In this document: one piece after another, positions 1 to 8,339 of the stretch
How the letters are laid out: each line of letters starts with the position of its first letter
Position numbering within the stretch: position 1 is the stretch's first letter
From: UBA2773 sp964458715
GTDB lineage: Bacteria; Patescibacteriota; Minisyncoccia; Moranbacterales; DUUL01
Assembly (NCBI GenBank): GCA_964458715.1
Contig: CAYWJP010000011.1
Location: 1 to 23,327 of the forward strand
DNA: 23,327 nt
Direction of reading: 5' to 3'
Position numbers and translations under genes: made by a program
The notes under the pieces: model-generated
Database searches by the model: none
Told to the model about the DNA's origin: nothing
The model's input: only the letters and a program-made list of their open reading frames with translations

Positions 1-69
1 GTCAAAAAACCTTTATTTTTATTTATAACCCAGAAATTAAATAAAATCAAATTTTATAATTTTGGAGTT

Positions 70-810
70 TTAGTTTTTCCTGGCAATTACAAGAGCTTGA
101 ATAACTTTGGGTTTTAATTTTCTTAATTGCTTTCCACATTCGAAAAGAGTGCTACCAGTAGTGCAGATGTCGTCGACTAATAATATTCGGCGATTTTTTA
201 TTTTGTCGATTGCCTTTAAGTTGACTTGAAAAGCATTTTCAATATTTTTTTGACGCTCTTCGGATTTTTTAAGGTTAGCTTGGGGGTTGGTATATTTAAT
301 TCGAGTTAAAATTTCGGTGTTGATTTCAATAGGGAAGCCAGGGAGAAGATTTCGGGATAAATTTTGGGCTAATAATTCGGCCTGGTTAAATCCTCGCCAG
401 CGAAGCCTTAAGGGATGGAGAGGAATAGGGATAATTAAGTCGGGAATTATCAGTTTATTTTTTCGATAAGTTTCAACTAATAATCTAGCCAGCGGATCAG
501 AAAGTTCATCGATGAATCGATATTTAAAAGAATGAACCAATTTTGAAATTAATGGATTGTCGAAGCTAGTAGCAGTAGTGAGATTATCAAGAGGAGGTTT
601 GGTGGGTTTGCAATAACGACAAACTTCACCAGATTCGGTGAGGGATTTTTGACAAATAGGACAGACTTGGAAGGAATTGATTTTAATTAAACCCAAGCAA
701 CTTAGGCATAAAAACGTTCCTTCTTTTTGGCAGTGAAGGCATTTTTTGGGGAGGATGATGTCCAAAATTTGAGTCTCTAGGTTTTTGAGGAATTGATTAA
801 TTTTTAACAT
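70..810 (-). CDS. comF: ComF-family phosphoribosyltransferase-like competence protein
   Basis: 246 residues, the usual size for the ComF/GntX family. The N-terminal part carries four CxxC pairs (C24/C27, C35/C38, C50/C53, C64/C67), a double zinc-finger layout typical of ComF. The C-terminal part is a type I phosphoribosyltransferase fold; the PRPP-binding loop VDDICTTGST is at residues 212-221. Family knowledge: ComF is a cytosolic protein needed for, or linked to, natural transformation, and its enzymatic substrate is not firmly known. The ATG at 808-810 is the first plausible start; no Shine-Dalgarno sequence precedes it, as for most genes here. It lies downstream of clpC on the same strand, but a 180-bp inverted-repeat spacer separates them, so co-transcription is uncertain. 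With the pilus genes and comEC in the same window it fits a DNA-uptake role. Confidence 0.93.
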   Translation of the reverse strand: MLKINQFLKNLETQILDIILPKKCLHCQKEGTFLCLSCLGLIKINSFQVCPICQKSLTESGEVCRYCKPTKPPLDNLTTATSFDNPLISKLVHSFKYRFIDELSDPLARLLVETYRKNKLIIPDLIIPIPLHPLRLRWRGFNQAELLAQNLSRNLLPGFPIEINTEILTRIKYTNPQANLKKSEERQKNIENAFQVNLKAIDKIKNRRILLVDDICTTGSTLFECGKQLRKLKPKVIQALVIARKN

Positions 811-842
811 GATTCAAAAAAGATATAAATTACTCAAAATTA

Positions 843-860
843 TTGCCTACCGGCAGGCAA
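843..860. repeat. short GC-rich palindrome, copy 1 (TACCGGCAGGCA type)
   Basis: TTGCCTACCGGCAGGCAA is a palindrome around CCGG with one unpaired position (A849/C854). It stands out as GC-rich in an AT-rich spacer. The 13-mer CTACCGGCAGGCA recurs exactly at 11409-11421 and a close variant occurs at 17474-17491. It sits at the edge of the longer AT-rich inverted repeat at 873-968. Confidence 0.8.
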
Positions 861-872
861 GCAAATTGTTCC

Positions 873-968
873 AAACTATTCCAAGTTAAATTCAAATGTC
901 AAATGACTGAAAATTCAAAATTTTTTGACATTTAGACTTTAAATTTTAAAATTGACTTGGAGTAGTTC
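873..968. repeat. AT-rich imperfect inverted repeat between comF and clpC
   Basis: Outer arms 873-886 and 955-968 pair at 12 of 14 positions plus one wobble. Inner arms 894-903 and 924-933 (AAATGTCAAA / TTTGACATTT) pair perfectly. The whole spacer could form a long hairpin. Each inner arm contains TTGACA facing outward, a consensus -35 hexamer; on the plus strand TTGACA (925-930) is followed after 16 bp by TAAAAT. A similarly built repeat lies at 20429-20533. It could be a degenerate MITE-like element, a processing site or a transcription end; no clear terminator T-tract is seen. Confidence 0.65.
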
Positions 969-990
969 GTAGTATTTTGAGTTTTGAGCT

Positions 991-3429
991 TTATTTTATG
1001 ATTATCTTTTTGTTTTCGACTTTTAGTTTAATCTCTTTTGGATTCTTTTTAATAATTTCTTGAGCGACTAGAGGTTCAATTATTTTTTCAATTTGTTTTT
1101 TAATTAAGCGAGCGCCTTGTTGAGGGCTTTCGCTTTCTTGAGCAATTAAATTTTGAACTGGTTGGCTGAAAGTTAATTTAGTTTTTCTTTCTTGCAATCT
1201 TTTGACTAATTTTTGCAGTTCGTTTTTGGCGATTTTTTTAAGATCATCTTTATTGAGATAGTCAAAAATTAAAACGTTATCAAGTCGATTAAGAAGTTCT
1301 TTGGAAAGGTTTTGGGAAATTTCTTTTTGGATGGCTTGTCTGGTCAATTTTTTTTGTTTTAAAAGCGAATCATTCTCAGCGTCGAAGCCAATTCTAGATA
1401 ATTGGTTTAATTCTGAAGTTCCGATATTAGAAGTAAGAATGACAATAGTATTTTTAAAATTGATTAATCGGCCTTTGGAGTCGGTTATTTTACCTTCATC
1501 TAAAATTTGTAATAAGATATTTAAAATACTTTGGTCAGCTTTTTCAATTTCGTCGAAAAGTACCACACTATAAGGATTTTGACGAATTTTTTCGATTAGG
1601 CTTTTGTCTTCATCATAACCGATGTAACCAGCAGGAGCGCCAAGCAATTTCGAAATTGCGTGTTTTTCCATAAATTCACTCATGTTGATTTGAATCAGGT
1701 TGTTGGATTGAAGAGGCGATAATGATTCGGCTAGGATTTTAGCGGTTAAAGTTTTTCCAACGCCAGAAGCACCGATAAAAAGGAACGATCCAAGAGGTTG
1801 ATCGGGATCGGAAATACCGCTTGATCGTCGTAATAAAGTGTTATAAATTTCTTTGACCACCTTGATTTGTCCGATAATTTTTTTCTGAAGAGCAGTTTTG
1901 ACTTTGAGCGGAAGATTATGATTTTTTTCGGATAAAAGTTCAATGGGAATTTTAACTGATTCGGCTAAAGTTTCAATAATATCTTGAGATTCAAGTTTGA
2001 TAGGATTACTTTTTTCGGCTTTTTGAATTTCAGCTTTAATTTTTTGAATTTCTTTTTTAACAGTTTGTTCTTTATCGCGGAATAAAATAGCTTCTTCATA
2101 GCGATCAGAGATTACCAGAGATTCTTTTTCGGTAGTAATTTTTTGCAGAATTTCTTTTCTTTGATTGAGTTTTTTGTAAGCTTTGATATTAGTGGAAGTT
2201 GTTCTTCTTTTAGCTGAACTTTCGTCAATTAAATCGATAGCGCTGTCTGGCAAAAATTTATTAGGAAAATATCTTTTAGCTAAACTAGCTGTTAGCTTAA
2301 TAGTTTCTAGCGCAATGGTAATATTATGATATTTTTCATAAAGAGATTTGATGCCAGTTAGAATTTTTTCTGTTTCTTGAATGGTAGGTTCGTTGACAAA
2401 GATGGTTTGAAATCTTCTTTCTAAAGCAGCGTCCTTCTCGATACTTTTTCGGTATTCTTCTGTGGTAGTAGCGCCAATTATCTGTAAATCACCTCTGGAT
2501 AGAGCCGGTTTTAAAAGATTGGCAGCGTCCATTCCTCCTATGGCATTGCCGGCTCCAACTAAGGTATGAATTTCGTCAACGAATAAAATGATATTTTTGT
2601 TGGCAGTGGCTTCTTTGACAACTTGTTTTAAACGAGCTTCAAATTCTCCTCGAAAATTAGTTCCAGCAATCATTAGTCCAATATCAAGATTAATTATTTT
2701 CTTATTATTCAAATAATAGGGCGCTTTCCCTCGGTTAATTTTTTGAGCTAAGCCTTCCACAATGGCAGTTTTTCCGACGCCTGCTTCTCCGACTAAAACC
2801 GGATTATTTTTATTTTTTCGGCCTAAAATATTGGAAATTCTTTTAAGTTCGTTTTCTCGACCGACTAAAATATGATCTTCCTTAAGGGCTATCTGATTAA
2901 GGTCAATTCCAAACTCTTTTAAAGAAGATCTACGATTAGAAGGTTGTTGAGAAGAAAAGAAATTTTCAATAATTGACTGCATTTCGTTGACAAACCTAGG
3001 ATTATTGTCTTTAAAGGCTGAATCATCTAAATCTTTGCTGGCAGATAGAACGGTATTTTTGTTGAAATATTTATCAAGAAAAGTCAGCTCTTTTTTAATT
3101 AAAAAAGATAAGAGAGCATGGAAAATATGTTCGGTTCCAACATAAGGAGTTCGAGAGACAGAGGCTATTTGGAAAGCCTTAATTAAAACATTTTCAACGG
3201 AAAATTTGATTGGTAGTTTTTTAATTTCTTGATTGACTGGGATTTTAACATTCTTTTTTAGGAGACTATGCATAATAAACTCTCCCAAACTTCCTTTTTT
3301 TTGAGATAAAGTTTTAATTAAGAAAAGACCATTTATTTTAGAAAAGTTTTTTAGATTGGAAATGGCCTTGGTTCGATTAATTACAAAGCGGGCATTTTTT
3401 GTGAGTTTGTCTTGTTTGAAATTTTTCAT
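991..3429 (-). CDS. clpC: ATP-dependent Clp protease ATP-binding subunit, ClpC type
   Basis: 812 residues, the usual ClpC length. Order: Clp_N repeats at about 8-60 and 78-130 (YVGTEHIFHALL at 96-107); AAA+ domain 1 with Walker A GEAGVGKT 214-221 and Walker B ILFVDEIH 281-288; a short ClpC/UVR-like middle segment around 440-460; AAA+ domain 2 with Walker A GASGVGKT 553-560 and Walker B VVLFDEIE 622-629; an IGF tripeptide at 680-682 in the position of the ClpP-docking loop; and the C-terminal D2 small domain. The short middle segment and the IGF loop favour ClpC over ClpB. Family role: hexameric unfoldase that feeds proteins to ClpP in the cytosol; no clpP is in this window. The ATG at 3427-3429 has no clear Shine-Dalgarno sequence. 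The gene is divergent from the pilM operon, sharing a 179-bp spacer. Confidence 0.93.
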   Translation of the reverse strand: MKNFKQDKLTKNARFVINRTKAISNLKNFSKINGLFLIKTLSQKKGSLGEFIMHSLLKKNVKIPVNQEIKKLPIKFSVENVLIKAFQIASVSRTPYVGTEHIFHALLSFLIKKELTFLDKYFNKNTVLSASKDLDDSAFKDNNPRFVNEMQSIIENFFSSQQPSNRRSSLKEFGIDLNQIALKEDHILVGRENELKRISNILGRKNKNNPVLVGEAGVGKTAIVEGLAQKINRGKAPYYLNNKKIINLDIGLMIAGTNFRGEFEARLKQVVKEATANKNIILFVDEIHTLVGAGNAIGGMDAANLLKPALSRGDLQIIGATTTEEYRKSIEKDAALERRFQTIFVNEPTIQETEKILTGIKSLYEKYHNITIALETIKLTASLAKRYFPNKFLPDSAIDLIDESSAKRRTTSTNIKAYKKLNQRKEILQKITTEKESLVISDRYEEAILFRDKEQTVKKEIQKIKAEIQKAEKSNPIKLESQDIIETLAESVKIPIELLSEKNHNLPLKVKTALQKKIIGQIKVVKEIYNTLLRRSSGISDPDQPLGSFLFIGASGVGKTLTAKILAESLSPLQSNNLIQINMSEFMEKHAISKLLGAPAGYIGYDEDKSLIEKIRQNPYSVVLFDEIEKADQSILNILLQILDEGKITDSKGRLINFKNTIVILTSNIGTSELNQLSRIGFDAENDSLLKQKKLTRQAIQKEISQNLSKELLNRLDNVLIFDYLNKDDLKKIAKNELQKLVKRLQERKTKLTFSQPVQNLIAQESESPQQGARLIKKQIEKIIEPLVAQEIIKKNPKEIKLKVENKKIIIK

Positions 3430-3451
3430 AATGATTTAAAATAAATAATGT

Positions 3452-3480
3452 TTTACATGTGATTGAAAAACTAGTATAAT
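3452..3480 (+). promoter_or_regulatory. sigma70-type promoter for the pilM operon
   Basis: TTTACA at 3452-3457, a 17-bp spacer, and a perfect TATAAT at 3475-3480 predict transcription from about 3487, leaving a leader of about 120 nt before pilM. It lies in the divergent spacer between clpC and pilM. It is one of the clearest promoters in the window. Confidence 0.75.
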
Positions 3481-3488
3481 TATTTTGA

Positions 3489-3578
3489 GATTAGACGGGC
3501 ATTTATTTATTGGAGATTATCAACTATTGATATATATTAATAGTTGATGTATATTAGTAATTGATGAAGCTAGTCTAA
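3489..3578 (+). promoter_or_regulatory. structured 5' leader of the pilM operon
   Basis: A perfect 10-bp inverted repeat, ATCAACTATT (3519-3528) and AATAGTTGAT (3539-3548), has a 10-nt loop and lies inside a weaker outer stem, TTAGAC (3491-3496) with GTCTAA (3573-3578). The structure would be in the leader of the transcript predicted from the promoter at 3452-3480. It could be an operator for a dimeric repressor or an RNA element; no known riboswitch class is recognised. Confidence 0.5.
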
Positions 3579-3608
3579 AATGAAAATAAAAATTAAACGA
3601 AAATAAAA

Positions 3609-4748
3609 GTGGAGATGGAGCAAAAACTTCAATCTTATCTAAGTAATATTGCCAGTTATTTCAAAAAAAGCAAGAGTCATTCTATTGGGATTGATCTTGG
3701 GGGCAATAATTTGAAGATGGTTGAATTAGAAAAAAAAGGAGGAAAGATCAGGCTAAAGAACTATGCTCTGGTAAAAATGGAGAAAAATTTATCCAGAGAA
3801 GATTTGCGCATTTTTTCAGGAAGAATTGTGTCCAAAATTTTAAATGAGATGGATATTAGAAAAAAAGAAGTGAATATTGCTATTCCTTCTTACTCTTCTT
3901 TGATTACTTTGATTGAGATATCTGCTCAAACAGAAGAAGAGATAAAGCATGAAGTTGAATATGAAGCAACTAAATATATACCAGTTGATTTAAGTGAAGT
4001 AATCTTTGATTGGCAGGTTATTGAATCGGATTTAACAATAAAAAAAGAAATAAAAGTAGCTAAAAATGAAAATATAATTATAGAAACTAATCAAAAAAAA
4101 GGCGATTCTAAATTAACAAAAGTTTTATTGATTTCGGTAATGAAAAATATTAGTAATAACTTTCAGGAATCTTTTAATAATAACGGTTTGTCGATAGGTT
4201 CAATTGAGGTGGATTGTTTTTCTACTCAGAGAGCCTTGATTTCTGGGAAAAAAAATAATTACTTAATATTGGACATTGGAGGAGGTGTAACAAATGTTAT
4301 CGGAATTTATAAAGGACAGCTTTTATTTAATCGAAATATTGATTTAGCTGGAGATAGAATTACTAACCTAATTGCCGAGAGCCTTAACGTTAGCAAGAAA
4401 AGAGCCGAAAAAATGAAAGTCGATCAAGGTTTTGAATCTAGCTCTAAGGTGGTTGTTAAAAATATTTTAGAACCAGTTTTTGATTCTATTATTGAACAGG
4501 CTCAAAAAAATTTAATGGAATTTGATGAATTTAAAAAAAATGGTGTTGATAAGGTAATTTTGTCTGGAGGAACTTCTGAGCTAAAAGGTGTCAGGAAATA
4601 CATTCAGAGTAAAATGAAGACAGAAGTTGTTTTTGGTAATCCTTGGTCTAAAATCGAATATCCAAAAGAGATTGAGAAAAAAATATTAGGTACCAGCCCA
4701 TTTTTCAGCGTAGCAGTAGGGTTAGCTTTAATCGGGATGGAAGAGTAA
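3609..4748 (+). CDS. pilM: type IV pilus assembly protein PilM (actin-like ATPase)
   Basis: 379 residues with the FtsA/PilM actin-like fold. Phosphate-1 motif IGIDLGGNNLKMVEL is at 26-40, phosphate-2 ILDIGGGVTN around 220-229, and adenosine motif VILSGGTSELKGV at 316-328. PilM is a cytosolic ring protein that binds the N-terminus of PilN and links the inner-membrane platform to the pilus motor. The start is either GTG 3609 or ATG 3615; there is no well-spaced Shine-Dalgarno sequence. It is the first gene of the pilM-N-O-B-RR-T-C series, and the promoter at 3452-3480 serves it. Compared with typical PilM (about 350 residues) it is slightly long, with a charged insert at about 144-170. Confidence 0.92.
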   Translation: MEMEQKLQSYLSNIASYFKKSKSHSIGIDLGGNNLKMVELEKKGGKIRLKNYALVKMEKNLSREDLRIFSGRIVSKILNEMDIRKKEVNIAIPSYSSLITLIEISAQTEEEIKHEVEYEATKYIPVDLSEVIFDWQVIESDLTIKKEIKVAKNENIIIETNQKKGDSKLTKVLLISVMKNISNNFQESFNNNGLSIGSIEVDCFSTQRALISGKKNNYLILDIGGGVTNVIGIYKGQLLFNRNIDLAGDRITNLIAESLNVSKKRAEKMKVDQGFESSSKVVVKNILEPVFDSIIEQAQKNLMEFDEFKKNGVDKVILSGGTSELKGVRKYIQSKMKTEVVFGNPWSKIEYPKEIEKKILGTSPFFSVAVGLALIGMEE

Positions 4749-4787
4749 TTTTTTATTCTAAAAAATTAAAATATAATTCTAAAATAA

Positions 4788-5363
4788 ATGAAAAATATAA
4801 ATTTAAAAAATAAAGATTTACTTAAGAGGCAGTGGTTCAGCAATAGTCTCTCTACAAATCTCGGTTTTGCTATTCTAGGCGCCTCTCTCTTTGTGTATGG
4901 AGTGTTTTTTCTGTTAAATTATTTAGCAGTTAATAAAGAACAAAAGATAAAAGAAGAAGTAGCCCTTATTGAAGAAAATTTAGCCGGAGAGGAATTTATC
5001 GGTATGTATGATTTTAATATGAAAGCATTGGATTTGAAGTCTAAAATTAGCAAACAAGGACTTTTAACGCAAACTAAAAATATAGTTACCATTTCAGACA
5101 ATACTCTTCCTTCGGTTAGTTTCGTGAGTTTGCAAGTTGAAGATAAGGATAGCTATTCTAATTATATTGCTAAGGTAGCTGTTTCTAGCTATGAAGAGCT
5201 TGCTAAACAAGTTGAGACTTATAAGCAAATGGAGAATGTTTTTGATTTTTTTCTAAAATCAAGTAGGGAAACTGATGAAGGATTAATTGCTGATTTTAGT
5301 TTTAGCTTGGGAGAATATTTTAATATGGAAGAAATTTCAAGTGAGCAAGTAGAAAATTTTTAA
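4788..5363 (+). CDS. pilN: PilN-like type IV pilus platform protein
   Basis: 191 residues: a short cytosolic N-terminus (about 1-24), one membrane helix (about 25-47, FAILGASLFVYGVFFLL), then a coiled-coil and ferredoxin-like periplasmic-side region. This is the topology of PilN, which binds PilM through its N-terminal tail and pairs with PilO. Sequence motifs are weak, so the call rests on topology, size and position between pilM and pilO. It follows pilM after 39 bp without a Shine-Dalgarno sequence. The INLKNKDLLKRQWF stretch at the N-terminus resembles the PilM-contact region of PilN (inference). Confidence 0.78.
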   Translation: MKNINLKNKDLLKRQWFSNSLSTNLGFAILGASLFVYGVFFLLNYLAVNKEQKIKEEVALIEENLAGEEFIGMYDFNMKALDLKSKISKQGLLTQTKNIVTISDNTLPSVSFVSLQVEDKDSYSNYIAKVAVSSYEELAKQVETYKQMENVFDFFLKSSRETDEGLIADFSFSLGEYFNMEEISSEQVENF

Positions 5364-5388
5364 CGGTTTAAGATGTAATAATATAAAA

Positions 5389-6219
5389 ATGAAATTAAAA
5401 TTATTGTTTTTTCCATTATCTATAGTTATCGCCTTGCTCTTTTTTGTTTATTTCACAAAACCAATTTGGAATGATTATTCTCAAAATAATAAAAGTATTG
5501 AGGCAGAAGAAACCAATCTAAAAATAATAGGGGGAAATAAGGATAATCTGAGTGAGGTTGTAGTTGTCTATAATCAGGTGAATGCTGATGAAAAGCTCTT
5601 ACTGAATAACTCTATTCCAGAGAGTATTAAAGAAGAAGGATTTTTAAAAGAGTTGAATGACGTAGCTGTGACTTCTGGAATAAAAATTTCGGAAATTGCC
5701 TTGATTCAAATGGATGAATCAAAAAGTAACGAAGATTTAGAAAGCGATAATAATATCAAGGAAATTGAAGCCTCGATATCTTTAGACGGAAATTATTTTG
5801 GTCTTAAGAAAGCTCTTTATTTGATAGAGAATTTAAATCGCTTTGTTCGGATTAATAGCTTTTCAATTAAAAAAAATGAAATAGCTAATAATTTAAATTT
5901 GAATTTAGAAGTGGTTTTGTTTTATAAAAAAAGTATTGATAAATCAAAACTTAATACAAGCAGCCATTATTTGAATAGTTTGTTGAAAAATGGACTAGAA
6001 ATAGAAATTGTTGAAAATTATATGTTATACAGAGAGAAAGTAGTTGATTTCAGTTTTATTGAAAGTGAAAATAAAGGAAAAGATAATTTGTTTGATGTTT
6101 TAGGAGGGACCGATTTGGAAATTGTTGATATTGAAAAAGAAATTACTGCAGAAGAGGAAGCTGTGATTGATTCCGAAATAAATCAGGATCAATCCGAAGA
6201 GAATGATCCAGTAGAGTAA
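5389..6219 (+). CDS. pilO: PilO-like type IV pilus platform protein
   Basis: 276 residues: a single N-terminal membrane helix (about 4-22), a coiled-coil stretch, then an alpha/beta region ending in a very acidic tail (about 235-276, many E and D). PilO forms a heterodimer with PilN under the membrane and influences pilus extension and retraction. Assignment is from topology, size and order after pilN (25-bp gap). The acidic tail is longer than in well-studied PilO proteins (about 205 residues) and may replace contacts made elsewhere by PilP, which is not found here. No Shine-Dalgarno sequence. Confidence 0.75.
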   Translation: MKLKLLFFPLSIVIALLFFVYFTKPIWNDYSQNNKSIEAEETNLKIIGGNKDNLSEVVVVYNQVNADEKLLLNNSIPESIKEEGFLKELNDVAVTSGIKISEIALIQMDESKSNEDLESDNNIKEIEASISLDGNYFGLKKALYLIENLNRFVRINSFSIKKNEIANNLNLNLEVVLFYKKSIDKSKLNTSSHYLNSLLKNGLEIEIVENYMLYREKVVDFSFIESENKGKDNLFDVLGGTDLEIVDIEKEITAEEEAVIDSEINQDQSEENDPVE

Positions 6220-6279
6220 GTTTTAGTTCCGGAAATGGAGATTTAAAAGAAGCGTTAGTTTAATTATTATTATAGAATA

Positions 6280-7932
6280 TTGGATAATATTATCTTAGAA
6301 AAAGGCAATAATAGTTTAGCGGATTGGGATAAACTTAAGATTCCTAGCGACCTAATTTCCTCAATACCTCTTGATTCAGCAGTCAAATATCAGTTTGTTC
6401 CTTTTAAAGAAGAAAATGGTGTTTTGAGCGTGGCCATGATTGATTTTGAAGACAATGATTCTCGGAATGCTTTACGTTTTTATGCGAATAAACAAAAAAA
6501 ACCAATTAAAGTACAAGTTGTTTCTGCTGATGTTTTTGCTTTGATTCTTAATAAATTAAAAAATCCAGAGATAGAAATTAGTAAAGCAGTGGAAAGTTTC
6601 AAGAAAGAAAGTGAGGCCAGTAGGCAGAAACGAATAGGCAAAGTTCCTAAATCTGGAGATGGTCAATTGAATGTAATTCAAGATGCTCCAGTGGCCAAGA
6701 TGGTCGAAGTGATAATTAGAAATGCCATTGAAGGCGGTTCTAGCGATATTCATATCGAACCGTTGGAGGAAAAAGTGCGAATAAGATATCGAGTGGATGG
6801 GGTTTTGCACAGTAGTTTATTTTTACCTAAAAATATCGGTCCAGCCATAGTTTCGAGAGTTAAAATATTATCTAATCTAAAGATTGATGAGAAAAGAAAG
6901 CCTCAAGATGGTCGATTTAGAATTAAAAATGAAGATGAATTTATTGATTTTCGAGTTTCAACTTTTCCGGTCTCTCAGGGAGAAAAGGTGGTAATGCGTA
7001 TTTTAGATAAAGATGATAGCTTGATTGATTTGAAAACCTTGGGTTTTATGGGAAGAGACTTGGAAAAAATTAATAAGGTCATTACTGAACCCTATGGAAT
7101 TATTCTAATTACTGGTCCAACGGGATCGGGTAAATCTACAACTCTATATTCTTTATTAAAAATGCTTAATAAGGAAGGTACGAATATTGTTACCTTGGAA
7201 GATCCAGTGGAATATGTCTTAGAAGGAATTAATCAGTCTCAGGTTCAGCCGGAAATTGATTATACCTTTGCTTCTGGTTTGCGAAGTATTTTGCGACAAG
7301 ATCCTGATATAGTGATGGTTGGAGAAATTAGAGATTCCGAAACTGCTGAATTAGCAGTTCACGCTGCCTTAACTGGTCATTTAGTACTATCAACATTACA
7401 TACCAATACAGCCGTCGGAGCGGTATCTCGATTGATGGATATGGGTATAAAATCTTTTCTTCTATCCTCTGCTTTAAAAATTACTATTGGACAAAGATTG
7501 GTCAGAAAAATTTGTAAAAAATGTAAAAAAGAAAGGAAAGATATTCCGCAAGAAGTAAAAAAAATGTTTAAAGAAGAATTGAAAAGCTTGCCAGAAGAAA
7601 TTATTGAGGAATATTTAGGCTATAATCCCATAAAAGAACCTGATAAAATTAAGCTTTTTGAAGGGCAAGGTTGTCGTGAATGTGGTGATACAGGGATGAA
7701 AGGACGAATTTTAATTTCAGAAATTTTTGAGATTAATAAAAAGATTTCTCAAATGATTAGTGATAATGCTGATGAGTATGAGTTGTTATCTGCTTCTCAA
7801 CTAGATGGTTTTACTACTATGAAACAGGATGGTATAATAAAAGCATTACAAGGAGCTACTACTATTGAAGAAATTCAAAGGGTTACGGATGATGATAGCG
7901 GAAAGGAAGCCATATCGGCTAAAGGAGAATAG
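6280..7932 (+). CDS. pilB: type IV pilus extension ATPase PilB
   Basis: 550 residues with all GspE/PilB features: N1 domain (about 15-95), N2 domain with SSDIHIEPL at 154-162, Walker A GPTGSGKST 279-287, Asp box TLEDPVEYVLEG 305-316, Walker B DPDIVMVGE 341-349, His box HAALTGHLVLSTLHTN 361-376, and a zinc-type tetracysteine (C412, C415, C465, C468) that separates PilB from PilT. This cytosolic hexamer powers pilin assembly together with PilC. The start codon is TTG at 6280, chosen because the N1 domain begins soon after it and no in-frame ATG precedes it. About 20 residues follow the conserved C-terminal region. Confidence 0.95.
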   Translation: MDNIILEKGNNSLADWDKLKIPSDLISSIPLDSAVKYQFVPFKEENGVLSVAMIDFEDNDSRNALRFYANKQKKPIKVQVVSADVFALILNKLKNPEIEISKAVESFKKESEASRQKRIGKVPKSGDGQLNVIQDAPVAKMVEVIIRNAIEGGSSDIHIEPLEEKVRIRYRVDGVLHSSLFLPKNIGPAIVSRVKILSNLKIDEKRKPQDGRFRIKNEDEFIDFRVSTFPVSQGEKVVMRILDKDDSLIDLKTLGFMGRDLEKINKVITEPYGIILITGPTGSGKSTTLYSLLKMLNKEGTNIVTLEDPVEYVLEGINQSQVQPEIDYTFASGLRSILRQDPDIVMVGEIRDSETAELAVHAALTGHLVLSTLHTNTAVGAVSRLMDMGIKSFLLSSALKITIGQRLVRKICKKCKKERKDIPQEVKKMFKEELKSLPEEIIEEYLGYNPIKEPDKIKLFEGQGCRECGDTGMKGRILISEIFEINKKISQMISDNADEYELLSASQLDGFTTMKQDGIIKALQGATTIEEIQRVTDDDSGKEAISAKGE

Positions 7933-7956
7933 CAGATTATGAATTAAGATTTAAAG

Positions 7957-8328
7957 ATGCAAAAAAATAAAACTAAAATTTTGCTAGTTGAAGATGATAA
8001 ATTTATTTCGGAAATTTATTGTAGAAAATTAAGTGAAAATGATTTCGAAGTAGAATTAGCCCAGAATGGAATGGAAGCTGTTCAATTTTTTAAAAATTTT
8101 AGACCAGATTTGGTTTTATTGGATGTAATGTTGCCCCAAAAAAGCGGTTGGGAAGTTTTAAGAGAAATAAAAGCCATAAAAGGAATTAATTCTAGGATCA
8201 TTATGTTGACTAATTTAGGTGAGAGGGAAAAAATCAAAAAAGCGTTAGAAATGGGAGCTGAAGATTATTTGATTAAATCATCCCTAACTCCTTCTGAACT
8301 AGTAGAATTGATTAAAAATAAAATATAA
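7957..8328 (+). CDS. stand-alone CheY-like response regulator receiver domain
   Basis: 123 residues forming one complete receiver domain and nothing else. The acidic pocket is E12-D13-D14, the likely phosphoacceptor is D56 (LLDVMLP), the switch threonine lies in IIMLTN, and the conserved lysine is in YLIKSS. There is no DNA-binding output domain, so it probably acts by protein contact, like CheY or PilG/PilH. It lies between pilB and pilT with gaps of 24 and 11 bp, which suggests it acts on the pilus motor. No histidine kinase is in the window. No Shine-Dalgarno sequence is seen. Confidence 0.92.
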   Translation: MQKNKTKILLVEDDKFISEIYCRKLSENDFEVELAQNGMEAVQFFKNFRPDLVLLDVMLPQKSGWEVLREIKAIKGINSRIIMLTNLGEREKIKKALEMGAEDYLIKSSLTPSELVELIKNKI

Positions 8329-8339
8329 TAAAAATAAAG

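Noticed and set aside
287..469. Small plus-strand ORF opposite comF, and similar ORFs opposite clpC, pilB, uvrA and comEC
   Set aside because: They are antisense or shifted-frame shadows of well-supported genes, without initiation signals or recognisable protein features.
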